Assembly: GCF_024749045.1 (NCBI RefSeq)
Contig: NZ_CP087184.1
Span: 1,302,001 to 1,366,000, forward strand
DNA: 64,000 nucleotides
From: Pseudomonas sp. B21-028
GTDB taxonomy: Bacteria; Pseudomonadota; Gammaproteobacteria; Pseudomonadales; Pseudomonadaceae
Direction: 5' to 3'
Of the stretch, positions 46,825-56,912 are shown piece by piece. Under the pieces are notes generated by a model. That model did no database searches. It saw only the letters and a program-made list of their open reading frames with translations, and was not told the DNA's origin. How positions within the stretch are numbered: the stretch's first letter is position 1; each line of letters begins with the position of its first letter. The translations under genes were made by a program, and so were the position numbers.

Positions 46825-49404
46825 TTAGATCCGTGTCTTCAATGTATAGAGTAAATCCAACGCACGGCGTGGTGTCAGGTCGTCCAGGTCGAGCTTGGCC
46901 AGTTCGTCGAGCACCGGATGGGGCAGGCTGGCGAACAGGTCGCTTTGCTGCGGTATGGCCGGTTTGCCTTTGCTCGGGCGTGGTGTTTCATGGGGCAGGC
47001 TGGAGGTTTCCAGGCGGCTCAGATGCTCGCGGGCGCGGCTGATCACCTCGGCTGGCACACCGGCCAGTTGTGCCACTGCCAGGCCGTAGCTCTGGCTGGC
47101 CGGGCCGGGCAGCACATGGTGCAGGAACACGATGCGTTCGTTGTGCTCGGTGGCGTTGAGGTGGACGTTGGCCACCAGCGGCTGGCTTTCCGGCAGCACC
47201 GTCAGCTCGAAATAATGGGTGGCGAACAGCGTGTAGGCCCGCAGGTGCGCCAGGCGTTCGGCCGCGGCCCAGGCCAGCGACAGGCCGTCGAAGGTACTGG
47301 TGCCGCGCCCGACTTCGTCCATCAGCACCAGGCTGCGTTCGGTGGCGTTGTGCAGGATGTTGGCGGTTTCGCTCATTTCCACCATGAAGGTGGAGCGTCC
47401 GCCGGCCAGGTCGTCGCTGGAGCCGATCCGGGTGAATATGCGGTCGACCAGGGATAATTCGCAGCTGGCTGCCGGTACGAAGCTGCCAATGTGGGCCAGC
47501 AGCACGATCAGTGCGGTCTGGCGCATGTAAGTGGATTTACCGCCCATGTTCGGACCGGTGATCACCAACATGCGGGTGTTGTCGTCCAGGCTCAGATCGT
47601 TGGCCACGAACGGGGTGGTCAGTACCTGTTCGACCACCGGATGACGACCTTGGCTGATGCGCATGCACGGCTCGCTGACGAAGCGCGGGCAATTGAGGTC
47701 CAGGTTCAATGCACGCTCGGCCAGGTTGCTCAGCACATCCAGTTCCGCCAGAGCGGCCGCGGTGTCCTGCAGGGGCGGCAGTTGGCTGATCAGGTCTTCG
47801 AGCAGCGCTTCGTAGAGCATCTTCTCCCGGGCCAGGGCACGACTCTTGGCCGACAGCGCCTTGTCTTCGAAAGCTTTCAGTTCCGGGGTGATGAAGCGTT
47901 CGGCACCCTTGAGGGTCTGGCGCCGAACGTAGTCGGCCGGTGCTTGCTCGGCCTGCTTGCTCGGCAATTCGATGAAGTAGCCGTGGATGCGGTTGTAGCC
48001 GACCTTGAGGTTGCTCAGGCCAGTACGGGCTTTTTCCCGGGCTTCGAGGTCGATCAGGAATTGGCCGGCGTTCTCGCTCAGGGCTTGCAGCTCGTCGAGC
48101 TCGGCGTCGTAGCCGGTTTTCAGCACGCCACCGTCACGGATCACGGCGGGCGGGTTATCGATGATGGCTTTTTCCAGCAACGCGGCCAGGTCCGGGTACG
48201 TGCTGGTGATGCGCGCCAGTTGTTGCAGGTGCGGCGCTTCGAGGTCGGTCATCGCCACCTGGAGTTCCGGCAGCGCACCGAGGGCATCGCGCAGGCGCGC
48301 CAGATCCCGTGGACGGGCGTTGCGCAGGCCGATACGCGCCAGGATCCGCTCGATGTCACCGATTTCCTTGAGCTGCGGTTGCAACTGCTCGAAGCGATAA
48401 CGATCCAGCAGGCAGGTAATGGAGGTCTGTCGCGCCAACAGTACCGTCAGGTCCCGCAGGGGGCGGTTCAGCCAACGAGTCAGCAGCCGGCTGCCCATGG
48501 CGGTCTGGCAACGGTCGACCACCGATTGGAGGGTGTTGTCCCGTCCGCCGGCCAGGTTGGTGTCCAGCTCCAGATTGCGCCGGCTCGCACCGTCCAGCAC
48601 CACCGTATCATCCAGGCGCTCATGGCGCAGGCTGCGCAAGTGGGGCAGGGCGGTGCGTTGGGTTTCCTTGGCGTAGGCCAGCAGGCAACCGGCGGCGCCG
48701 ATGGCCAGGGTCAGGTTTTCGCAACCGAAGCCCTTGAGGTCCTGGGTGGAAAACTGTTGGCAGAGACTTTTCAGCGCCGAGTCGCGCTCGAAATCCCACG
48801 GTGCCCGGCGCCGAACGCCACGGCGTTTTTCTGCCGGCAGGTCCTTGGGCCAGTCGTCCGGAATCAACAGCTCCACCGGGTTGACCCGCTCCAGCTCTGC
48901 CAACAGGTTTTCCCAGCCCTTGATCTCCAGCACCGAGAAATTGCCACTGGTGATGTCCAGCACGGCCAGGCCGAACAGGCGCTCGTCCCCCAGCACAGCG
49001 GCAATCAGGTTGTCCCGGCGTTCATCCAGCAATGCCTCATCGCTGACCGTACCCGGCGTGATGATGCGCACCACTTGCCTTTCCACCGGCCCCTTGCTGG
49101 TGGCCGGGTCACCGACCTGCTCGCAAATCACTACCGACTCACCGAGCTTGACCAGTTTCGCCAGGTAACCTTCCGCCGCATGGTAAGGAATCCCACACAT
49201 CGGAATCGCCATACCTGCCGATTGCCCACGCGCCGTCAGGGTGATGTCCAACAGCTTGGCGGCCTTCTTCGCATCTTCGTAGAAGATCTCGTAGAAGTCG
49301 CCCATGCGGTAGAACATCAACTGATCGGGGTGCTGATTCTTCAGGCGCCAGTACTGCTGCATCATCGGCGTGTGGGAGGACAGATCGTTCACGGCTGTAT
49401 TCAT
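46825..49404 (-). CDS. mutS: DNA mismatch repair protein MutS
   Basis: Recognises mismatches and small loops, 859 residues. The mismatch-reading Phe-X-Glu is in [16 protein letters not shown] near residue 35. The ATPase has Walker [34 protein letters not shown] switch ([20 protein letters not shown]) and [16 protein letters not shown]. The open frame continues 16 codons upstream, but ATG 49404 ([19 protein letters not shown]) matches the family. In P. fluorescens strains the mutS-recA interval commonly carries tailocin genes, consistent with those starting at 58 kb. Confidence 0.96.
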   Translation of the reverse strand: MNTAVNDLSSHTPMMQQYWRLKNQHPDQLMFYRMGDFYEIFYEDAKKAAKLLDITLTARGQSAGMAIPMCGIPYHAAEGYLAKLVKLGESVVICEQVGDPATSKGPVERQVVRIITPGTVSDEALLDERRDNLIAAVLGDERLFGLAVLDITSGNFSVLEIKGWENLLAELERVNPVELLIPDDWPKDLPAEKRRGVRRRAPWDFERDSALKSLCQQFSTQDLKGFGCENLTLAIGAAGCLLAYAKETQRTALPHLRSLRHERLDDTVVLDGASRRNLELDTNLAGGRDNTLQSVVDRCQTAMGSRLLTRWLNRPLRDLTVLLARQTSITCLLDRYRFEQLQPQLKEIGDIERILARIGLRNARPRDLARLRDALGALPELQVAMTDLEAPHLQQLARITSTYPDLAALLEKAIIDNPPAVIRDGGVLKTGYDAELDELQALSENAGQFLIDLEAREKARTGLSNLKVGYNRIHGYFIELPSKQAEQAPADYVRRQTLKGAERFITPELKAFEDKALSAKSRALAREKMLYEALLEDLISQLPPLQDTAAALAELDVLSNLAERALNLDLNCPRFVSEPCMRISQGRHPVVEQVLTTPFVANDLSLDDNTRMLVITGPNMGGKSTYMRQTALIVLLAHIGSFVPAASCELSLVDRIFTRIGSSDDLAGGRSTFMVEMSETANILHNATERSLVLMDEVGRGTSTFDGLSLAWAAAERLAHLRAYTLFATHYFELTVLPESQPLVANVHLNATEHNERIVFLHHVLPGPASQSYGLAVAQLAGVPAEVISRAREHLSRLETSSLPHETPRPSKGKPAIPQQSDLFASLPHPVLDELAKLDLDDLTPRRALDLLYTLKTRI

Positions 49405-49560
49405 CGGTGTCAGGCAAGCTCGTTGAAAGGGGTGGGGCAAAAGGAGGGGCATCGGCCCGGCTTTTCCGCGATGGGCGCAAGGTTAACATGGGTGGTCTGG
49501 TGCTACCCAGATGGAGTGTCCAGATGAGCCTTTGAACGGTGCTCTTGATTGTCAGGAACA

Positions 49561-49586
49561 AAAAAACCGACATATGGATGTCGGTC
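49561..49586 (-). terminator. Terminator of the peptide-transport operon
   Basis: On the minus strand ACCGACAT-CCAT-ATGTCGGT (49585 to 49566) is followed by a run of T. It lies beyond the substrate-binding protein gene, before mutS. Confidence 0.8.
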
Positions 49587-49603
49587 AGACCAGTCGAGGG
49601 TAA

Positions 49604-49698
49604 CCCTGTGGGAGCGAGCCTGCTCGCGATAGCGGAGCAACTGTCAGCAAGCAGGTGTCTGGCAGGTCGCTATCGCGAGCAGGCTCGCTCCCACAAGG
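49604..49698. repeat. REPIN downstream of the peptide-transport operon
   Basis: CTGTGGGAGCGAGCCTGCTCGCGATAGCG and its reverse complement CGCTATCGCGAGCAGGCTCGCTCCCACA about 35 bp apart. Confidence 0.9.
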
Positions 49699-49729
49699 TC
49701 ATTCGGGGCGGGCCCGGCGTTGGCAGGCT

Positions 49730-51271
49730 TCAGTTTTGCGCGGTTTTTTCACCGGCTTCCAGCTTCACGGTCTCTTCCAGGGTGAAGCGCCCCAGCGGGT
49801 TTTGCAGGAAGTTCTGGATATTGCTGCGCGAAATATTGATGTACGGGCTGTAGTAGAGGTCGATCCAGTTGACGTCCTGTTTGGCCAGCTTCTGCAGTTC
49901 CTCATAAATCTGCTTGCGTTTGGTCGGATCGACTTCAACCCGGGCTGCGGCCACCATGTCTTTGACCTTGTCGTTATGGTAGCGGGTCATGTAGTTCATG
50001 TTGGTGTCGTGACCGAGGACGAAGGTGGACTTCTGGTCCGGGTCCAGCACGTCGTTGGTCCAGTACATCACCGACAGGTCGTAGTCGCCATCCACCAGCA
50101 TCTGCCAGCTCTGGGTCGGGTCGACTTTCTGCAGGTTGGCGGTGATGCCGACATCGGCCAACTGCTTCTGCACCAGCACGGCGATCTGTTCGTCGGCCTC
50201 GTTGCCGGCGTTGACTACGTAATTGACCTTGAGCCCCTCGGCGCCAGCCTTTTTCAGCAGCTCGCGGGCTTTCGTCGGGTCGAACGGGCGCTGTGGGTTG
50301 TTGGCGTTGTGATAGAGCGCGCCTTTGGGAATGTACGAATAGGCCACTTCGCCATGGCCGAAGGTTACGGTATCCACGAGCGCCTTCTTGTCGATCGCCA
50401 GGTCGATCGCCTCACGCACCTCGACCTTGCCCAGCAACCCCTTGGCGTGGTTGATGAGCAGGTGGTCCTCACGGGTCGAAGGGTCGATGTGAATGCTCAG
50501 GCTCGGGTCCTTGCGCAGGGTGTCGACACGGGAGAAGGGCACGAAGATCGCCGAGTCCAGCTCACCGGCCTGGACCTTGAGCATGCGGGTGTTGTCATCG
50601 GGGATGGAGATCCACTCCACGCCATCCAGGCTGACCTTGTCGGCCTCCCAGAAGTAGGGGTTCTTTTCCAGGATGACCCGGTCACCGCGTAGCCACTCCT
50701 TGACCTTGAAGGCACCGGAGGTCACCGGTTCCTGTGCGTAGGCGTCCTCGCCGATCTTGTCCATGGCTTTTTTCGACAGGATCGAGACGTTGGCGGTGGC
50801 CAGTTGCGAGAGGAACGGCACCGACTTGTTCTTCAGGGTCACCACCAGGGTGCGCTCGTCCGGGGCTTGGGCCTTGTCGATGATCTTGTAGGAGTCGGCC
50901 CACAGCGAGCCGGGGTTGTCACGGATGCGCAGCAGGGAGAACGCCGCATCGCTGGCACTCAGCGGTGAGCCATCGGAGAACTTGGCCGGGCGGATCTTGA
51001 AGGTGTAGGTCAGGCCGTCGTCGGAGACCTTCCAGCTTTCGGCCAGGCCCGGGACCAGCCGGGTGCCGCTGTTGTCGACCCGGATCAGCACGTCGTAGAC
51101 GTTGGCGAAGACCCAGCTGTCGCGGTTCTGTGCGCTCTTGATCGGGTCGAAGGTGGTGCTCTCCTCACGACAGCCGATGGTCAGCACGCCAGCTGCCTGG
51201 CTTGTGCCGGTGGCCAGGGTGCTGGCGGCCAGCACGGCGACGGTGAGTAACTTCAATGCTGCGGATTTCAT
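49730..51271 (-). CDS. Periplasmic substrate-binding protein of a peptide-type ABC importer
   Basis: SBP family 5 (DppA/OppA-like) protein of 513 residues. The Sec signal peptide is MKSAALKLLTVAVLAAS...SQAAG, and the mature part begins VLTIGCREESTTFDPIKSAQ, with the usual GLAESWKVSDDGLTYTFKIR. The ATG at 51271 has GGAG 7 nt upstream; ATG 51295 lacks a ribosome site. It is last in a five-gene ABC operon headed by a peptidase and next to a PipR-type regulator. In that system the transporter imports the plant-derived effector or peptides. The substrate here is inferred, not shown. Confidence 0.92.
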   Translation of the reverse strand: MKSAALKLLTVAVLAASTLATGTSQAAGVLTIGCREESTTFDPIKSAQNRDSWVFANVYDVLIRVDNSGTRLVPGLAESWKVSDDGLTYTFKIRPAKFSDGSPLSASDAAFSLLRIRDNPGSLWADSYKIIDKAQAPDERTLVVTLKNKSVPFLSQLATANVSILSKKAMDKIGEDAYAQEPVTSGAFKVKEWLRGDRVILEKNPYFWEADKVSLDGVEWISIPDDNTRMLKVQAGELDSAIFVPFSRVDTLRKDPSLSIHIDPSTREDHLLINHAKGLLGKVEVREAIDLAIDKKALVDTVTFGHGEVAYSYIPKGALYHNANNPQRPFDPTKARELLKKAGAEGLKVNYVVNAGNEADEQIAVLVQKQLADVGITANLQKVDPTQSWQMLVDGDYDLSVMYWTNDVLDPDQKSTFVLGHDTNMNYMTRYHNDKVKDMVAAARVEVDPTKRKQIYEELQKLAKQDVNWIDLYYSPYINISRSNIQNFLQNPLGRFTLEETVKLEAGEKTAQN

Positions 51272-51305
51272 GCTCAAGCTCCGTTTGATAGTCATGGTTG
51301 TTGTG

Positions 51306-52280
51306 TCAGTACTGCGGTCGTGGGTGGATGCAGGCATGGCGCCGGGCACCCAGCGAGTGATAGGGCGGGGCGGTTTCGCGGCAGGTGGGCAGCGCTTGCG
51401 AGCAGCGTGGGTGGAAGGCGCAGCCAGGTGGCAAGTGCAACGGGCTCGGCGGCTCTCCGGCCAGGGGCCGTTCTGGCAGGCGGCGGGCCGGGTCGATATC
51501 GGCGATCGACTGGATCAGCGCGGCGGTGTAGGGGTGATGGGGGGTATCGAACACCTCGTCCACCGGGCCTTCCTCGACGATCTGTCCCAGGTACATCACC
51601 GCTACCCGGTCGCACAGCCGGCGCACCACGCCCAGGTCGTGGGTGATGAACAGCAGCGCCAGGCCCATGCGCTCGCGCAGCGCCATCAGCAGGTTGATGA
51701 TTTGTCCCTGGATGGACACGTCCAGGGCGGCGACGCATTCGTCGGCGACGATCAGCCGGGGTTCGACGGCCAGGGCTCGGGCGATGCCGACCCGTTGGCA
51801 CTGGCCGCCGCTGAGCGAGCCGGGCTTGCGTTCGGCCAATTCGGCGCGCAGGCCGACCAGTTCGAGCAGTTCGTCGACCCGCGCGGGGATCTGCGCGGCA
51901 GGCACCTTGCGCTGCACCTGCAAGACTTCGGCGAGGATCTGGCCGATGCGCTGGCCCGGATTGAGTGCGCTGTACGGGTCCTGGAAGATCATCGCGGTCT
52001 CGCGGCGCAGGCGGGCGATATCGACCTTGCGGCCCTGGGTCATGTCGATGCCGTCGAATATCACCTGCCCAGCGGTGATCGGGTTCAGTTGCAGGATGGC
52101 CCGGGCCAGAGTGCTCTTGCCGCAACCAGACTCGCCCACCAGGCCAAGGGTCTGGCCGGCCGCGAGGGTCAGCGAGGCGCCGTTGACCGCGTTGATTTTG
52201 CGTGGACGCAGGCCGAACAAGCCGCCGCCGGCGGCGGAAAATTGCACGTGCAGATCCGTGACCTGCAACAGCGTGGTCAT
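51306..52280 (-). CDS. ABC importer ATPase (DppF/OppF-like)
   Basis: A 324-residue ATPase of the peptide/nickel importer class. Walker A is GLVGESGCGKSTLARAI, the signature LSGGQCQRVGIARAL and Walker B LIVADECVAALD; the glutamate is kept, and the following residue is Cys where Pro is usual. The C-terminal oligopeptide/dipeptide domain contains PLAGEPPSPLHLPPGCAFHP and the three-cysteine segment typical of the Fe-S cluster-bearing subgroup. It overlaps the previous ATPase by 4 bp. Confidence 0.93.
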   Translation of the reverse strand: MTTLLQVTDLHVQFSAAGGGLFGLRPRKINAVNGASLTLAAGQTLGLVGESGCGKSTLARAILQLNPITAGQVIFDGIDMTQGRKVDIARLRRETAMIFQDPYSALNPGQRIGQILAEVLQVQRKVPAAQIPARVDELLELVGLRAELAERKPGSLSGGQCQRVGIARALAVEPRLIVADECVAALDVSIQGQIINLLMALRERMGLALLFITHDLGVVRRLCDRVAVMYLGQIVEEGPVDEVFDTPHHPYTAALIQSIADIDPARRLPERPLAGEPPSPLHLPPGCAFHPRCSQALPTCRETAPPYHSLGARRHACIHPRPQY

Positions 52281-53263
52281 GACAGGACTCCGGCCAGAAA
52301 CGGGGCGTGGCAGGCCAGTCGGTGGCCGGGGCCGGTCTCACGCAGCTCCGGCAACTGCTCCCGGCACAGCGGCCCGGCCTGGGCGCAGCGTGGCTCGAAG
52401 CGACAGCCCGGGGGCAGGTCATCGAGCAGGGGCGGTTGCCCGCCAATGGTGTTCATCAAGGACGCTTGGCGTTGCGCCGCGGGGTGGCAGGCCAGCAGCC
52501 CGGCACTGTACGGATGGCTGGGGTGGGCCAAGAGTTCGTGCTTGCCGCCGTGCTCGCAGAGGCGACCGGCGTACATCACGGCAATGCTGTCGCAGGTCTG
52601 CGCCACCACCCCCAGGTCGTGACTGATCAGGATCATCGACAAGCCACGACGATCACGCAGCTCCAACAGCAGGCGCAGGATCTGTGCCTGTACGGTGACG
52701 TCCAGGGCCGTGGTTGGCTCGTCGGCGATCAGCACTTTCGGGTTGCAGCCCAGGGCCACGGCGATCATCGCCCGCTGACGCATACCGCCGGAAAACTCGT
52801 GAGGGTAGTTGTCCACCCGGGATTTGGGATCGGGAATGCCGACCTGGCGCAGCACTTCGATGGCCTCGGCCCGAGCCTCGCGGCGCGAGGCGCCCTGATG
52901 CAGGCGGATACCCTCGGCGATCTGGTCGCCGATGCGCATCAGCGGGTCCAGGTGGCTGCTGGGGTTCTGAAAGATCATGCCCAGCTCGCGTCCGCGCAAG
53001 CGGCGCATGCCGGCCTCGTCCAGTTGCAGCAGGTCGTGGCCCGCCAGGTGCACGGCCTTGCCTTCGATTCGCAGGTTCGGCGTGGGCAGCAGGCGCATGA
53101 GGGCACGGCAGGCCAGGGTCTTGCCCGAGCCGCTTTCGCCCACCAGGCCAAGGATCTCGCCCTGGCCAAGGTCGAAAGACAGGCGTTCGACCAGGGTGGT
53201 CTCGTGCCGGCCGTTGCGGGCGATCACACTCAGCTCCCGGACTTGCAGCAACGGTGTGCTCAT
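52277..53263 (-). CDS. ABC importer ATPase (DppD/OppD-like)
   Basis: A 328-residue partner ATPase. Walker A is LGLVGESGSGKTLACRAL, the signature EFSGGMRQRAMIAVALG and Walker B VLIADEPTTALDVT. The C-terminal domain ends GGQPPLLDDLPPGCRFEPRC. It has ATGA overlaps with both neighbours, so it is tightly coupled in the operon. Confidence 0.93.
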   Translation of the reverse strand: MSTPLLQVRELSVIARNGRHETTLVERLSFDLGQGEILGLVGESGSGKTLACRALMRLLPTPNLRIEGKAVHLAGHDLLQLDEAGMRRLRGRELGMIFQNPSSHLDPLMRIGDQIAEGIRLHQGASRREARAEAIEVLRQVGIPDPKSRVDNYPHEFSGGMRQRAMIAVALGCNPKVLIADEPTTALDVTVQAQILRLLLELRDRRGLSMILISHDLGVVAQTCDSIAVMYAGRLCEHGGKHELLAHPSHPYSAGLLACHPAAQRQASLMNTIGGQPPLLDDLPPGCRFEPRCAQAGPLCREQLPELRETGPGHRLACHAPFLAGVLS

Positions 53264-54120
53264 GCGCGCGCGCCCAGGCGCTCAGCGACGCCGTCGGCCA
53301 GCAGGCTGAAGCCCATGGCCAGGGTTACCACGGCGAGGCCGGGGAAGGTGCAGATCCACCAGGCACTGGTGATGAAGCTCTGGCCTTCGGCCGCCATCGA
53401 GCCCCATTCCGGGGTCGGCGGCTGCACACCCAGGCCCAGGTAGCTGACGGCGGCGCCATTGAGCAGCACCAGCACCGCATCCGACATGCAGAACACCACC
53501 GAGCCGAACAGTGCGTTGGGCAGCAGGTGGCCGAACAGTGTGCGCCGGTGGCTGAAGCCCAGGCTCCTGGCGGCCAGGGCGAAGTCGCTTTCCTTGAGCA
53601 CGAGGATCTGCGAGCGGACCAGTCGTGCATAGGACACCCAGCCGACCAGGGCCATGGCGATATAGAAGCTGCCAAGGCCCGGGCCGAGAATGGCCATGAT
53701 CGACAGCATCAGTACCAGGAAAGGGAAGGCCAGGACGATGTCGATCAGGCGCATGCAGGCGTTGTCCAGCAAGCCGCCGACATAACCGGAAATAGCGCCG
53801 ATGCAGGTGCCCAGCAGGAAAGGGAAGATCACCCCGATCAGAGCCATCTGCAAGTCGATGCGCGCGCCCCAGATCACTCGCGACAGCACGTCGCGGCCGA
53901 AATTGTCAGTGCCGAAGGGGTGCGCGAGGCTGGGAGCGGCCAGACGCAGCTCGCCGTTCTGCAACAGCGGGTCGAACGGGGCGATCCATGGCGCGAAAAG
54001 CGCCAGCATGCACCAGCCCAGAACGATGGCCACGCCGCAGTACAAGGTCAGGCGACCGTTGCCCAGGTTCCAGCCCAGGCGCCAGCGGAGGGGAAGCGTG
54101 GGACTGAGGCCGCGGCTCAT
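53260..54120 (-). CDS. ABC importer permease (DppC-like)
   Basis: A 286-residue inner-membrane permease with about six hydrophobic segments (e.g. LTLYCGVAIVLGWCMLALFAPW near the N-terminus). The EAA-loop ATPase contact is VLKESDFALAARSLGFSHRR. HPFGTDNFGRDVLSRVIWGA is a DppC family block. It is co-translated with the DppB-like gene by a 4-bp overlap. Confidence 0.93.
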   Translation of the reverse strand: MSRGLSPTLPLRWRLGWNLGNGRLTLYCGVAIVLGWCMLALFAPWIAPFDPLLQNGELRLAAPSLAHPFGTDNFGRDVLSRVIWGARIDLQMALIGVIFPFLLGTCIGAISGYVGGLLDNACMRLIDIVLAFPFLVLMLSIMAILGPGLGSFYIAMALVGWVSYARLVRSQILVLKESDFALAARSLGFSHRRTLFGHLLPNALFGSVVFCMSDAVLVLLNGAAVSYLGLGVQPPTPEWGSMAAEGQSFITSAWWICTFPGLAVVTLAMGFSLLADGVAERLGARA

Positions 54121-55064
54121 TGGATCTTCACCCGGGGGTCAAGGGCGATGGTCAGCACGTCGGCGAGGAAATTCACTGCCACCGTGGCACAGGCCAGCAC
54201 CATGGCCACGCCCTGGACCACCATGTAGTCGCGGGTGAAGATGCCGCGCACCAGCAATTGGCCGATGCCCGGCAGGGAGAACAGGCTTTCGATGACCACG
54301 GTACTGCTGATCAGCCAGCCGATGTTGACCGCCAGCAGGTTGATCGTCGGCACCATGGAGTTGGGCAAGATGTGCCGCCGCAGCAGTGCGCCTTCGCCAA
54401 GGCCTCGGGCGCGGGCCGCGATGACGTGGTCGGCCTGCGTCTCCTGCAGGATGCTGGCGCGCAGGTTGCGCACCAGCACCGCGCAGAGCGCCAGGGCGAT
54501 GGTCAGGCAGGGCAGCACCAGGTGATGCAGTTTGTCGGCCCACGTCCGGCCATAACCGGATACCGGGAACAGCCCCCAGTGCACGCTGAACAGCAGGATT
54601 AGCATCAGGCCCAGCCAGAAGGCCGGCAGGCCCAGGCCCGCGGTGGTGAACAGGCGGATCAGGTTGTCGGTCCAGCCACCCTTGTGGCGCGCGGCGAGAA
54701 CGGCCAGCGGCACGGCGATGAGCAGCGCCAGCAGCACGCTGCCGAGCACGAGCATGAGGGTCGGCTCGATGCGGCTGGCGATCAGGGGGAGGGCATCGAT
54801 CTTGTACAGCAGCGATTTGCCCAGGTCGCCGTTGAGCAGGTTTTTCAGAAAGTACAGGTATTGCACCCAGATCGGCTCGTCCAGGCCAAACTGGGCGCGG
54901 ATCTTCTGGATCGCATCCGGGGTGCTGCGCGTACCCAGCAGCACTCGCGCCGGATCGCCCGGAATCGAGCGGACCAGCACGAAGGTGATGAGGCTGATGC
55001 CCAGCAGCACCGGCAGCAGTTGCAACGGACGGGTCAGGACGAACCGGTAGCGTGCCAGGTTCAT
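54117..55064 (-). CDS. ABC importer permease (DppB-like)
   Basis: A 315-residue inner-membrane permease. The N-terminus RPLQLLPVLLGISLITFVLV is the first transmembrane segment. RSIPGDPARVLLGTRSTPDA is typical of DppB, and the EAA loop is ILQETQADHVIAARARGLGE. It begins 3 bp after the peptidase gene stop. Confidence 0.93.
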   Translation of the reverse strand: MNLARYRFVLTRPLQLLPVLLGISLITFVLVRSIPGDPARVLLGTRSTPDAIQKIRAQFGLDEPIWVQYLYFLKNLLNGDLGKSLLYKIDALPLIASRIEPTLMLVLGSVLLALLIAVPLAVLAARHKGGWTDNLIRLFTTAGLGLPAFWLGLMLILLFSVHWGLFPVSGYGRTWADKLHHLVLPCLTIALALCAVLVRNLRASILQETQADHVIAARARGLGEGALLRRHILPNSMVPTINLLAVNIGWLISSTVVIESLFSLPGIGQLLVRGIFTRDYMVVQGVAMVLACATVAVNFLADVLTIALDPRVKIQ

Positions 55065-55067
55065 CGA

Positions 55068-55958
55068 TCAGTCCCGGTTGCGCTGCAGGAAATCCAGCAA
55101 CACCGGGAAATAGGCCTGTGGCTCTTCGTAGAACGGCATGTGGCTGCTGTTGGGGAACACGTGCAGCTCGGCCTGCTCATGCAGCGCCAGTTTCATGCGC
55201 AGGGCGCAGGCGGGGGTCAGTTCGTCGTGCTGGCCGGTGGTGATCAGGACCGGCATGCAGAACTCGCGCATCTGCTCCAGGCGGTTCCAGTCCTTGAGGT
55301 TGCCAATGTAGAGGAACTCGTTGGGGCCCTGCATGGTGGTGTAGGGACCCATGTTCCAGTCGTTCAGCGAGCGTTTGACCGGTGCCGGCCACTCATCGAG
55401 GCGGCACACGTGACGGTGGTTGAGCAGGGTGATGGCTGCCTGATACTGGGGATGGTCGAGGTTTCCCAGGGCCTCGTAGCGTTGCATCATCGCCACGGTT
55501 TCGCTGCCCAAGGCGCCGCGCAGGCGTTCCAGCTCGCCGGTCAGGTGCGGGATGTCGCCGACGGTGTTTTCCAGAATGAGGCTTTTGAGCGACTGCGGAT
55601 GGTGGATGGCGTATTCGATCGCCAGCCAGCCGCCCCAGGAATGTCCCAGCATGTGCACGCGGCCCAAGTCCAGGGCTTGGCGGACCTGCTCGACCTCGGC
55701 CACGTAACGGGTGATGTTCCACAGGCTGTCGTCGTCGGGGCGGTCTGAGGCGCCAGTCCCCAACTGGTCGAAGGCAACCACACGGATGCCCTTGTCCTTG
55801 AGCCAGCCATGGGCATCGCGAAGGTAGTCGCAGGGCAGGCCCGGCCCGCCGTTGAGGCAGAGCAGTACCTCGTCCCCTTCGCCAAAGCTGTACACCACGA
55901 GATTGTGGCCATCGACCGATACATTGAACTGCTGGTCAGGTTGCATCTCACGCCACAT
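55068..55958 (-). CDS. Proline iminopeptidase-like alpha/beta hydrolase (AapA-type)
   Basis: Peptidase family S33 protein of 296 residues. The oxyanion motif NGGPG is at 36-40, with Asn replacing the usual His. The nucleophile is S107 in GHSWGGWLA, Asp 245 is in TTGQHDELTP, and His 273 is in NSSHMPF. The ATG at 55958 has AGGAGAG 5-6 nt upstream and is preferred over 55979. It heads the ABC operon. In the Populus endophyte PipR system the equivalent gene is called aapA. It is paralogous in family to the hydrolase at 56992-57891 but clearly diverged. Confidence 0.88.
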   Translation of the reverse strand: MWREMQPDQQFNVSVDGHNLVVYSFGEGDEVLLCLNGGPGLPCDYLRDAHGWLKDKGIRVVAFDQLGTGASDRPDDDSLWNITRYVAEVEQVRQALDLGRVHMLGHSWGGWLAIEYAIHHPQSLKSLILENTVGDIPHLTGELERLRGALGSETVAMMQRYEALGNLDHPQYQAAITLLNHRHVCRLDEWPAPVKRSLNDWNMGPYTTMQGPNEFLYIGNLKDWNRLEQMREFCMPVLITTGQHDELTPACALRMKLALHEQAELHVFPNSSHMPFYEEPQAYFPVLLDFLQRNRD

Positions 55959-56023
55959 TGCTACTCTCCTGTTGGCCATGGCTTACAGCTATACCGTGCA
56001 CAGGAGAGTGCGCCGCCTACAAG

Positions 56024-56042
56024 CTAGTATTTCTTATAGGTT
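56024..56042 (-). promoter_or_regulatory. lux-box-like element upstream of the AapA-type gene
   Basis: Read on the minus strand it is AACCTATAAGAAATACTAG. The 16-bp core CTA-N10-TAG is centred about 73 bp upstream of the hydrolase ATG. It resembles the element at 56913-56931 in front of the other hydrolase. Confidence 0.5.
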
Positions 56043-56132
56043 TTGTCTGGCAGTCCCGCGCCGAGCCGTGGCATTCTACTCGGCGGACATCGAGATGGAA
56101 ATCCAATTGGGTATACACAGGGAGTGTAAGGA

Positions 56133-56894
56133 ATGCAGGCCAAGCTGGCTGATCTCCATACCCGTCTGTCGTCGGGCAGCAGCCTGGACGAACAGATGGA
56201 CAGCGTCGCCGACCTGGCGGCGCAACTGGGCTTCGATGCGCTGGTGTACGACTACAGTCCGGTGCCGCTGGACCACCTCGGCGAGCTGATCACCCCCTCC
56301 GTGGTCAGGCTGCGCCAGACCCCGGGAGATTGGCAGGACCTGTGGTGCTCCGAAGGCTTCTACCAGATCGATCCGGTGCAGCAACTGGCTGTGTCCTCCA
56401 TCGCGCCGTTCGCTTGGTCGTACCTGCCCAAGGGCGAGACCGTCCTGCAGCGCCTGATCGACCGTCGCCATGCGCCGGTGGTCGGTTACCTGCTCGATGC
56501 GCAGCTGGCCTGTGGCGTTACCGTGCCCATCCACCTGCCACGCGGTGGGCTGGCGACCCTGACCGGCTTGCGGCCCCAGGCCAGTCAAAGTGACCTGGAC
56601 GATGTCCGGCACAACCTCGCAAGCTTCAGCCTGATCGCCCATGCCTTGCAGGAGGTTGCCTACCCCTTGCTCGGCAAGGAGGCGGCCAGCCGCGCTATCC
56701 GCCTGACCCGCCGTGAGCTCGAGTGCCTGCGCTGGGCCGCCGAAGGCCTGACCGCGGCGCAGATCGCCGAGAGGCTCAACCGCTCGCTGGCCACCGTTTC
56801 CCTGCACCTGACCTCGTCCATGCACAAGCTGGGGGCAAGGAACCGGGTCCAGGCGGTCGCCCGGGCGGTGCACTACCGTCTGCTCGACAACTGA
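56133..56894 (+). CDS. LuxR-family solo regulator (PipR/PsoR/OryR plant-responsive type)
   Basis: A 253-residue LuxR protein. An N-terminal autoinducer-binding domain spans about residues 15-170. A C-terminal HTH runs from LTRRELECLRWAAEGLTAAQ (191-210) to about 247. Of the six canonical AHL-binding positions, W67, D80, P81, W95 and G128 are kept, but the tyrosine expected at position 71 (TraR Y61) is tryptophan. That change is the hallmark of the plant-associated LuxR solos. No luxI-type synthase is present in the window. It is flanked by two proline-iminopeptidase-like genes and a peptide importer, as in PipR loci. The gene symbol is left blank because orthology was not tested. Confidence 0.9.
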   Translation: MQAKLADLHTRLSSGSSLDEQMDSVADLAAQLGFDALVYDYSPVPLDHLGELITPSVVRLRQTPGDWQDLWCSEGFYQIDPVQQLAVSSIAPFAWSYLPKGETVLQRLIDRRHAPVVGYLLDAQLACGVTVPIHLPRGGLATLTGLRPQASQSDLDDVRHNLASFSLIAHALQEVAYPLLGKEAASRAIRLTRRELECLRWAAEGLTAAQIAERLNRSLATVSLHLTSSMHKLGARNRVQAVARAVHYRLLDN

Positions 56895-56912
56895 GGGGTA
56901 AAAAATCCGAAA

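Larger units (their letters stand above)
49405..49729. other. Gap between mutS and the peptide-transport operon
   Basis: No gene seen. It holds the mutS upstream region, the transporter operon terminator (49561-49586) and a REPIN (49604-49698). Confidence 0.6.
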
